The notes beneath the pieces were generated by a model, which was given only the letters and a program-made list of their open reading frames with translations, had not been told where the DNA came from and searched no databases. Shown piece after piece: positions 31,627-38,537 of a stretch of DNA of 46,430 bases (positions are counted from its first letter, which is position 1; each line of letters opens with the position of its first letter). A program made the position numbers and the translations under genes. This DNA is from Paenibacillus lautus NBRC 15380 (lineage in GTDB: Bacteria; Bacillota; Bacilli; Paenibacillales; Paenibacillaceae), in NCBI RefSeq assembly GCF_004000945.1, contig NZ_BIMF01000028.1:1-46430 (forward strand). The letters run 5' to 3'.

Positions 31627-32379
31627 CTATGCGTTCTGGCCTACAAAGAAGAAAATTCCACCCATTATGACGATTAAGATGAGCCATTTCACAGTGGTTG
31701 ATATGTTGGGCATTGGACCGTCTCCCAGAATCTTAAGACCGAGAGGCGTCAACGCAACGCAGAGTCCACCTACGGCAACTAAAGTGTCCCAGCTAGTGCC
31801 TTTGAGAACGCCTAAACTGTGTATTCCCATCAATCCCAAAGCGATTGAGTAGGGCAGATTGAGTGTTCGGGAACGGAAGGTGCCAATAGCGAGAACGAAC
31901 CAACCAACCATACCAGAAAATAAGATCGTAGCGATAACGTAAAACCCCTGATAATTATACCTGTAAGAATCACTAATAAATGTAGTTGCGAGTTCTAAAC
32001 CTTGGAATTTAACCAGCCAGTAAGCAAGATGATCAACGCCAGCGTGAAACATGCGTACAAAGAGTCCCAGTATCACGAAGGTGCCACCCCATAAAGCCCA
32101 TCCGGGATTTTTAGCGCCTATTAACTTGACAAGCAATAGGATGCCAGGCCATAAAAGTATAATACCGGCAGTGAACAAGCCGTAGGACGCTGCCATAAGT
32201 GACGGTTGCTCTTTAAAGGCTGCTAGTTGTTGAGGATAATAGTAGTGGTACTCTACCCGGAGAAGTTCCCCTGCAAGAAGAAAAATCGGCCCTAGTACCA
32301 GCGACAACCCTCCGATCCATCTGCCCGGAAACCAAAATCTTTCTTTGTTATAATCTTTTGTTAAAAAAATCCCATTCAT
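31627..32379 (-). CDS. Multi-pass membrane protein (DUF4386-like)
   Basis: 250 residues from ATG 32379, chosen because AGAAGGAG lies 6 bp upstream; the upstream TTG frame only adds the binding-site codons. Seven or so membrane segments, including IGGLSLVLGPIFLLAGELL, GLFTAGIILLWPGILLLVKL, WALWGGTFVILGLFVRMF and FYVIATILFSGMVGWFVLAI. It resembles DUF4386-type proteins of unknown function; the assignment is loose. It converges on the kinase gene. Its upstream region holds three phased repeats that fit an OmpR-type regulator, so it may be the target of the neighbouring two-component system. Confidence 0.7.
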   Translation of the reverse strand: MNGIFLTKDYNKERFWFPGRWIGGLSLVLGPIFLLAGELLRVEYHYYYPQQLAAFKEQPSLMAASYGLFTAGIILLWPGILLLVKLIGAKNPGWALWGGTFVILGLFVRMFHAGVDHLAYWLVKFQGLELATTFISDSYRYNYQGFYVIATILFSGMVGWFVLAIGTFRSRTLNLPYSIALGLMGIHSLGVLKGTSWDTLVAVGGLCVALTPLGLKILGDGPMPNISTTVKWLILIVIMGGIFFFVGQNA

Positions 32380-32465
32380 AAAAGTTCTCCTTCTGGTCAA
32401 TAATTTGTGGTTTCACACTCCCAAGTCATAAGATATCATTCAAAGATAAACGCATTTGAAACAAC

Positions 32466-32506
32466 ACTTGAACAGGATCGGAACTTCACCTGAACTTAAC
32501 CTGAAT
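32466..32506 (-). promoter_or_regulatory. Phased direct repeats, candidate response-regulator binding site
   Basis: ACTTGAAC (32466), ACCTGAAC (32488) and ACCTGAAT (32499) are spaced 22 and 11 bp apart, in helical phase. They lie about 90-125 bp upstream of the start codon at 32379. PhoB/OmpR-type regulators bind such 11-bp direct repeats. Confidence 0.5.
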
Positions 32507-33221
32507 ATTGTTAGCCATAATTTGAATCGAAAGAGGGTTCACTCGATGGGATTTTTTATTTATAAGAGATTTGAGTGATACCGAAGACGGCAAAGTATAA
32601 ATGTTCTTGTCATCAAAATCAGTACTGGTTAAAAAATGAGTTTGAAAAGTTCCAATAACTGAAGAAACGGTACAAGGGGAGAAAAAGTGAGGTAGCCGTG
32701 CTTTCTTTGGCAGCTCGTTGAACTAACTGGCAGGATATTTCAATCGTTTCTCGAATATTTCTCTGAGTTGGATAATTTTACGAACTTTGTGAATATAACG
32801 TTATCTGAAAGATACGAAATGATTATTTTTTGAAGGGATGATTAGTTTGAAGCAAGGGATATTAGTTTTTCTAAATGGAACATATAGAGGCAGCCGGCTT
32901 TTTTTTGGTCGGATAATTAATATTTGTCGGTGACAAAAACATTGTTACATTCCCGATATGATTTCATCGACGGCGGCAGACGCCCTTTTATTAAACTAAC
33001 GGGCAGTTTAAGGTAGTTTTGCGTTACGCACATTCCTGTTCTCGGGAGTTGCTTACATCAGCTCCGATGACATTTACTACGTCCTGGATTCCGAGGATGG
33101 AGGGAGTTGTCGGTGGACAAGAACTCGTACAAACAACGGATTGAGTCAAATCATAGGTTGCCTCAATCTGTCCGAACAAATGTGATAAAATGTAATTAAT
33201 AAATGAAAGGGAGTTGATTTT
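32507..33221. other. Repeat-rich intergenic stretch with relics
   Basis: No gene is visible. Relics include CTAACTGGCAGGA (32716-32729) with a following stretch alignable to 26728-26812 up to ACGTTATCTGAAAG at 32798; GCAGCCGGC near 32890; TTTGTCGGTGACAAAAACAT (32933) and ATTAAACTAACGGGCAGTTT (32989), a collapsed composite repeat; and GTTGTCGGTGGACAAGAACT (33107). Homologous boundary sequences on both sides of single genes are visible here. Confidence 0.55.
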
Positions 33222-33494
33222 ATAAACTTATCGATCATAGCTCTTATCCTCGTTGGGATAATCACCATCTATGCAATTGCATTTACAATGATAATTAAGT
33301 TACTTGGCCGGAAATTTAAAGACAAATCCAATATGTATTTTCTTTATGCATCCATTATCTTGGTTATCCAATCTTATCTTATCATTCAGGGTTTTTTAGG
33401 AAAACAGCCTTTAAGTTCAGTCAATATTTTATTTTTCTTCATGGGTGTTATGCTGATTTTCCAAGGAATAAAACGAAAAAAATCAAATATGTAG
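33222..33494 (+). CDS. Small three-helix membrane protein, apparent ATA start
   Basis: 90 residues if read from ATA 33222. Three hydrophobic segments are present: LSIIALILVGIITIYAIAFT, FLYASIILVIQSYLIIQGFL and ILFFFMGVMLIFQGI. The tail is basic (KRKKSNM). AAAGGGAG lies 8 bp before the ATA, the ideal place for a start. No ATG, GTG or TTG occurs in frame between the upstream stop (33204) and the internal ATG at 33288, which would cut off the first membrane segment. Either a rare ATA start is used or a former ATG has mutated. A hairpin terminator follows at 33503. Function unknown; similar DUF-type small membrane proteins are common in Bacilli. Confidence 0.6.
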   Translation: MNLSIIALILVGIITIYAIAFTMIIKLLGRKFKDKSNMYFLYASIILVIQSYLIIQGFLGKQPLSSVNILFFFMGVMLIFQGIKRKKSNM

Positions 33495-33502
33495 CAAGGT
33501 AA

Positions 33503-33535
33503 ATAAGCCACTTGGAGAGGAACCAGGTGGCTTAT
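33503..33535 (+). terminator. Hairpin terminator after the small membrane protein gene
   Basis: ATAAGCCACTTGG-AGAGGAA-CCAGGTGGCTTAT, a stem of about 12 bp with a weak T-run. The following 33536-33845 contains only repeat relics (CAGCTTACAGGCAG at 33600 and the palindrome CTAACGGGAGACGTTAG at 33717-33733). Confidence 0.6.
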
Positions 33536-33716
33536 CTATGTTATATACAATTCATCAGTCTTCTAACACAATCGCTAATAAAAGTTATGAAATTCATTAA
33601 GCAGCTTACAGGCAGTTAATTGAGATAAAAGTATGGCAAATCAGAAATACCCAGCCAGATAAACAAAAATCATTTTGGAAGGGATATAATCTTTTAGCTC
33701 TGTATTTACTGTTACG

Positions 33717-33733
33717 CTAACGGGAGACGTTAG
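33717..33733. repeat. CTAACGGG palindrome copy
   Basis: CTAACGGGAGACGTTAG has the same paired arms as those at 338-354 and 992-1010, with a different loop (GGGAGAC against GGGATAC and GGGAAAC). Confidence 0.65.
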
Positions 33734-33845
33734 TGGAATGACGTTGGGATTTCACATAAATTAGGGTGGTAACTGAAATGGGGTAGGGTAACCAAATGCA
33801 AAGTAAATCGTTTGAGTGGGCAGATTTTATGACTAAAGTGCTTCA

Positions 33846-34121
33846 AACTGCGGGAAACGAAATAATCAAATTGCGTAATGTTTTCGCACATTGCAAAATG
33901 ACGCGCTCATTCTGCGTTTTCTTGGTGGACGCTGTCCGCATCAAACGTTGCTCTATAAGGAGTTGGAGCGACTGAGCAAGTCCAGACCTACCCTGACTCT
34001 CGACCTGAAGAAGCTCAACATGGAAGTGATCGCCCCGTGTCTGCCTGCGGAACTGATTGCAGATTTGGACTCTACGGTCGAAACCGTCTACGGCAACCAA
34101 GAAGGAGCAGCCATTAATTGA
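33846..34121 (+). pseudogene. IS1380-family transposase fragment
   Basis: The frame reads QNDALILRFLGGRCPHQTLL, YKELERLSKSRPTLTLDLKK and LIADLDSTVETVYGNQEGAA. The last segment matches the first catalytic Asp region of IS1380 transposases (D-x-D-S-T-V-x-x-x-Y-G-x-Q-E-G-A). The sequence breaks directly after GAA at about 34118 and joins an unrelated sialidase-like fragment. The frame upstream of 33890 is degenerate. Confidence 0.6.
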
Positions 34122-34293
34122 CGAAATCGATGAGATACACGGCGGAAAAACATGGCCCTACAGTAAAGTGATCGAAGATGGCTATTATGGCTATTCTTGC
34201 TTAACCGTCTTGAAGAATGGCGAAATCGGCTTCCTTTACGAGCGTGTATATGACTATTCGGATTGGAACAAACCTTTACGCTGGACTGGTTGA
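34112..34293 (+). pseudogene. Sialidase-like (BNR-repeat) glycosidase, C-terminal fragment
   Basis: GGKTWPYSKVIEDGYYGYSC followed by LTVLKNGEIGFLYER resembles the final Asp-box blade of GH33-type exo-sialidases (S-x-D-x-G-x-T-W ... Y-S-x-L-x-V-L-x-D-G-x-I-G-x-L-Y-E). Only the last 60 residues remain, fused to the IS1380 fragment, and a strong terminator follows. It is the tail of a former glycosidase gene truncated by the insertion sequence. Confidence 0.55.
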
Positions 34294-34310
34294 AATCATA
34301 GACATTTACT

Positions 34311-34357
34311 GCAAAACTGCAGCTTTTCCCCATGGGGAAAGACTGCAGTTTTTTTAT
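34311..34357 (+). terminator. Strong rho-independent terminator
   Basis: AAACTGCAG-CTTTTCCCC-AT-GGGGAAAG-ACTGCAGTTT followed by TTTTATTTT. A long, nearly perfect stem of about 18 bp. Confidence 0.85.
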
Positions 34358-34519
34358 TTTCTCCATTCCAGAACCCGATTCGCCAAATGAAAACTAGGCG
34401 AGGGGATGTGTTCATGCTACGATTTCGCTGAAGTCGGCAATACAGTTCATGCCGAAAGAGGACGGTGGCATCCGCGCGTCGTATACCATAAACAGCAACC
34501 GGCGAACGGAGGTCAAACC

Positions 34520-36700
34520 ATGGGCAGATGGCTGTCACAAAACCACATACGGCTTTACGTATGGGTGGGCATCATTTTTACGATTATTATCATTCCGTAT
34601 TCCTTGTTCTTGTCCAATCAGTTTTCGAAGTTTGCTTATTCTCAAATGGATTTGTTCCATCGGGACAAAATCATCCATACGGCGAGCCAGACCGAGTTTA
34701 TTTTGAATAAGCTGAAGACTTACGGACTCAACATGTATGAGGATCCCAACATTCAAGGCTGGCTTCAAATGGACCGGACAGATCCGCTCGCAGATATGGA
34801 AGCGCTTAACACGCTGACCAGCTTTATGTCAACGGAATCGTTCATCGAGCGGGCGTATCTTATCAATCTGCAAACGCGGCAAGTGTTCGACTCGCAGAAG
34901 GGTATCGCGGCATTCGATACGTTCGAAGATCAAGCCATGCTGAAGCGGGTACAGGAGCAGCAGTCGTTGTTTCTGCAGTTTTTTCCCCATGAGGTGCAAG
35001 GTGTTGCTCATTTGTCGCTCGTTGTTCCGTCAACGCCCGCAAAGATATATACGCACGGCTACTTGGTTCTCTTGTTGAACAATCAGGAGCTGCAGGGCCA
35101 TCTGCTGGCCAATAACAAGGAACTGGGCACGGATATCATGGTCCTTGACGAGAACGGGCGCAACGTGCTGACCGGCCTGGAGAGTGAAGTTGATGCTGCT
35201 TCCGGGCTGTTCATTCATTCGGCGTCTCTATCGTCTCAGAAATGGAAGGTGTACTCGCTAAGCGAATTGAAGAGCTTTAAGAACCAGGCGGAAGCGTTCC
35301 AGCGGTGCATGGTGATGTACTCGATCCTGCTTCTCATTCTGCTGCTGGCCGCAGCGCTGTGGAATTCACGCCGGACGATTATGCCGTTTCGCAGTCTTGC
35401 CGAGCAGCTTCAGCGGAAGTTCAACGGGGCAGGCGAGAATGCCAAGGCGCCGATCCGCGATGAATACAGCATTTTAAAATACGGCATTGAGAAGCTTTCC
35501 AGCCAGGTCGACGAAATGAACATTTCCCTGCGGGATCATCATCATCTGATCAAAACAGAGTACATGCGTCAATGGGTTCTGCAGGGAAGAATGAACCGGA
35601 CGATACGGGATGAGATTTCTGATATGACCAGCCTCATCCATAGAGAGCGGCTTCGCCTTGTCGTTATGAAGATCGAGTCGTATCACCATTTTGTCGAGCG
35701 TTATGATATTGATTCCCGCCGTCTCCTTAAATACGCTTTGTGCAACATTGCGGAAGAAGTCATCCGACTTGAAGGCGGGGCTGTGGAAGCGATCGATTTG
35801 GCTAGTGACAATATCGTGCTATTGATCGGTCTCGACCGTACCGAAGACGAAATGAAGACACTGCTTGAAGCGATAAAGCTGCATATCCGTCAATATATCC
35901 GATTGAACGTTTCAATCGCCATGAGCGAACCGAAGCACACGGACGACGACCTGCGATCGGTATACGACTATGTTAACGATCTCACGCTGTTAAAGTTCGT
36001 CAGCGGCAGCGACCGGATCTATACCGAGAACGATTACGAACGGTATGTCCAGATGATACAGCCGGCTGCTGAGCTGAAGAGCATCGACAAGCTGCTGGCG
36101 TTGGTCAAGGCCGGCAACAGTGAGCAAGTCGTTCAACGCTTGGAGGAGTTGTTCTCGCAGCTGGCCGCCATGAAATTTTCAGAATGCAAAGTGCAGCTTA
36201 CGGTACTCTTGTTCGCCGTCGTGAAGGAGTTCGATAAATTATCGGCGCTGCAAGGGCTAGACGGCATCGACAAGCTGCTCGCGGGGTTTCCGACGCTTCA
36301 GGATTTGCGCAGGTGGCTGGAGCGTGAGCTGCTCGATATTATCAACCAGCTGAACAACCGGCAGGGATTGGACCGGAAAGAAAAGCTGGCCGAAGAGATG
36401 GTCGCTTATATCGATTACCATATCCATGACCCGATGCTGTCGGCGGAGGACGTAGCGAAGCACGTATCGCTGTCTGCCAAGTATGTAAGACAAATATTTA
36501 TGGAAATGAAAAGCCAGCCGCTCTCGGCTTATATTCTGGAGCTGCGGATCAATAAGGTGAAGGAGCTGCTCGTCACATCGACGATGTCTGTAACGGATAT
36601 CGGGGAACGGTCTGGGTTTTTGACAAAAAGCTATTTCTTTACAGCTTTCAAGAAAGCGACCGGCCTGACACCTAATCAGTATCGGCAGCAGCATTTATGA
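34520..36700 (+). CDS. Membrane-anchored AraC-family regulator with extracytoplasmic sensor
   Basis: 726 residues from ATG 34520, where GGAGG lies 8 bp upstream; the frame is open earlier but without a ribosome binding site. Membrane segment 1 (about 10-30, VWVGIIFTIIIIPYSLFLSN) and segment 2 (about 263-283, YSILLLILLLAAALW) bracket an outside sensor domain of some 230 residues. A cytoplasmic linker of about 340 residues has a helical stretch and a degenerate cyclase-like fold. The C-terminal 100 residues carry the AraC double helix-turn-helix: SAEDVAKHVSLSAKYVRQIF and VTDIGERSGFLTKSYFFTAF then KKATGLTPNQYR. Such proteins are common sugar-operon activators in Paenibacillus. The next gene, 16 bp away, encodes a solute-binding lipoprotein that could present the ligand. 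Confidence 0.9.
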   Translation: MGRWLSQNHIRLYVWVGIIFTIIIIPYSLFLSNQFSKFAYSQMDLFHRDKIIHTASQTEFILNKLKTYGLNMYEDPNIQGWLQMDRTDPLADMEALNTLTSFMSTESFIERAYLINLQTRQVFDSQKGIAAFDTFEDQAMLKRVQEQQSLFLQFFPHEVQGVAHLSLVVPSTPAKIYTHGYLVLLLNNQELQGHLLANNKELGTDIMVLDENGRNVLTGLESEVDAASGLFIHSASLSSQKWKVYSLSELKSFKNQAEAFQRCMVMYSILLLILLLAAALWNSRRTIMPFRSLAEQLQRKFNGAGENAKAPIRDEYSILKYGIEKLSSQVDEMNISLRDHHHLIKTEYMRQWVLQGRMNRTIRDEISDMTSLIHRERLRLVVMKIESYHHFVERYDIDSRRLLKYALCNIAEEVIRLEGGAVEAIDLASDNIVLLIGLDRTEDEMKTLLEAIKLHIRQYIRLNVSIAMSEPKHTDDDLRSVYDYVNDLTLLKFVSGSDRIYTENDYERYVQMIQPAAELKSIDKLLALVKAGNSEQVVQRLEELFSQLAAMKFSECKVQLTVLLFAVVKEFDKLSALQGLDGIDKLLAGFPTLQDLRRWLERELLDIINQLNNRQGLDRKEKLAEEMVAYIDYHIHDPMLSAEDVAKHVSLSAKYVRQIFMEMKSQPLSAYILELRINKVKELLVTSTMSVTDIGERSGFLTKSYFFTAFKKATGLTPNQYRQQHL

Positions 36701-36716
36701 GAGGGGGCCCCAAGGA

Positions 36717-38246
36717 GTGAAGCATACAGTTCTTAGACGCATACGAATTCTCACAATTCTTCTTTCTGTTCTGCTGCTCGCCGGCTGCTTGCCGGATTCG
36801 GGTCGACAGGATGGATCAAGCCGGACCGAGCCGCCCCCTCCCGTCACGTTAAAAATAATGGTGCCAGGCGAGCGCTCCTCTGACTTTGATCTCGTTATCA
36901 GGGAGGCGGAGCGCAGACTGGCAGATTCGGGGATAAGCATCAAGCTTCAAATGGAATTTGTACCCTGGAACGACTTTGGCACTCGCTCTCAGGTTGCGCT
37001 TTCATCGGGCGAAGAAATTGATCTCATCTTTGACGCTCCGTGGCTGCACTTAAATGAAATGATTGCGAGCGGATACTACGAGCCGTTAGATGTTCTACTG
37101 AAGCAATACGGTCCAACGATTATAGCCAAGCGTCCGCATCAAATGTGGGACGCGAACCGGTTCAGGGGCCATGTGATGGCGATCCCGCTTGGCGTCAGCC
37201 ATGTGATGAGTCATTCGTATTTTGTCCGTAAAGATATCCGCGAGAAGCATGGCGTACCGCCAATTAAAAATTACGAGGAAATGATCCGTTTCGCCTACAT
37301 CGTGAAGGAGAAGGAGCCTGACCTTGTTTCTCTCATCGCGGGAGGAACGAGAAGCCAACAGTTATATAGTCAGGCGGCGTTCCGGCACTATCACGATTCG
37401 GCCAGCCATCTGCGGCCGACGCAGGCGCTGGACAGCAGTCTTATGCTTTATTACCAGCACAACAACGGTAAAGTGCACAATGTGTTCAAGGAGCTGGACT
37501 CGCCAGTCCGCAAGTGGGTGGAGGAAGCCCGTATTTTATATACCGATGGCATCATACACAAGGATGTGCTGGGCATTAAGGATTTTCAAGAACCGGGAAT
37601 GGCCGGCCAGGTTGCCATATTTCCTACCGGCTCCTTCTACGTCGGTGAACTGGCGCAAGAAACGTTGAGGGAACATGCTCCGGAGGGCGAATGGGAGATT
37701 GTGACCTTCTTCGACGATGTGCCGGGGGCGAATATTTCAGACTTCTCGCAATGGAATTTTATCGCTGTTCCGGTTGCAAGCAAGCATAAGGAAGAGGCGA
37801 TCCGGTTTCTGAATTGGGCGAACGAGAAGCCGAACTATGATTTACTCGCTTATGGCATCCAAGGCACGCACTGGGAACCTGTCGGAGACGACAAATTCAA
37901 GCAGCGCAATACTCGATATAATCAATCGGCTTTCGTTTGGATCTGGAACCCGGAGGACGAACGTATTTTGGAAAGCGACGCCCGGACGGAAAGGCTGTGG
38001 CGATTTATAAGGGATGCGGATAATTTCGTCCCTGATATTCTCACGGGATTCGAATTTGACAGTACGCCGGTTCAGGCTGAGCTTGACCGCTTTAACCGGA
38101 TCGAGGCGAAGTATTATACGCCCCTGTTCAACGGAGTTCTTGATCCCGACTACGCCTGGTCGCAATTCGAAGCGGAAGCGGGGCAAGCTCTTGAAGCGAT
38201 CGAGGAGGAGCTGCAAAGGCAGGTCGACGCATTTTTGTCCAGATAG
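36717..38246 (+). CDS. Orphan solute-binding lipoprotein next to the AraC regulator
   Basis: 509 residues. GTG 36717 is the only start candidate before the signal peptide, although AAGGAG abuts it and GAGAGGGGG at 36701 may be the working binding site. Lipobox LLAGC gives Cys24. The mature part, LKIMVPGERSSDFDLVIREA, EEIDLIFDAPWLHLNEMIAS and GYYEPLDVLLKQYG, places it in the long family-1 binder group. No permease genes follow directly; the importer at 41055-44219 has its own binder. It may therefore deliver sugars to that importer with different specificity, or act as the sensor partner of the membrane regulator (inference from the 16-bp spacing). Confidence 0.85.
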   Translation: MKHTVLRRIRILTILLSVLLLAGCLPDSGRQDGSSRTEPPPPVTLKIMVPGERSSDFDLVIREAERRLADSGISIKLQMEFVPWNDFGTRSQVALSSGEEIDLIFDAPWLHLNEMIASGYYEPLDVLLKQYGPTIIAKRPHQMWDANRFRGHVMAIPLGVSHVMSHSYFVRKDIREKHGVPPIKNYEEMIRFAYIVKEKEPDLVSLIAGGTRSQQLYSQAAFRHYHDSASHLRPTQALDSSLMLYYQHNNGKVHNVFKELDSPVRKWVEEARILYTDGIIHKDVLGIKDFQEPGMAGQVAIFPTGSFYVGELAQETLREHAPEGEWEIVTFFDDVPGANISDFSQWNFIAVPVASKHKEEAIRFLNWANEKPNYDLLAYGIQGTHWEPVGDDKFKQRNTRYNQSAFVWIWNPEDERILESDARTERLWRFIRDADNFVPDILTGFEFDSTPVQAELDRFNRIEAKYYTPLFNGVLDPDYAWSQFEAEAGQALEAIEEELQRQVDAFLSR

Positions 38247-38537
38247 ATTGCCGTCGGCTGAGGGGCCGTGTTGGATGAGTTGGAAACCTGCCGTTAAGGA
38301 GGTTTTCCATTAAGCTAATTCATACAGTTTTTCAAACAACGCCCTGGCGAAATTTTGGTTTCGTAGGATGAGGGTGAGGGAAACGCACGGCTTAATAATG
38401 GATTAATTATACATAAAATGTAAAAAATTTAATTTATGTTGAAAGGGGTGATGCTGAGCTTTGATCCATTGCACGAAGTGCAACAGCGTTAACATTCTCA
38501 ATTAACAGAGCCAATAAGAAAGGAGCAGCCATCTTTT
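38247..38537. promoter_or_regulatory. Upstream region of the DUF4855-importer operon
   Basis: Holds TTGCAC-GAA-GTGCAA (38469-38483), an inverted repeat, followed by CAACAGCGTTAACA (38481-38494), which fits the cre consensus at 11 of 14 positions. TATACA and TAAAAT strings near 38405-38425 are possible -10 boxes, without a clear -35. The region 38280-38310 can form an imperfect hairpin (GGAAACCT with AGGTTTTCC) and may end the upstream transcript. Confidence 0.4.

Noticed and set aside
38256..38312. Rho-independent terminator after the orphan binding protein
   Set aside because: The GGAAACCT/AGGTTTTCC pairing is imperfect, the loop is long and there is no T-run.
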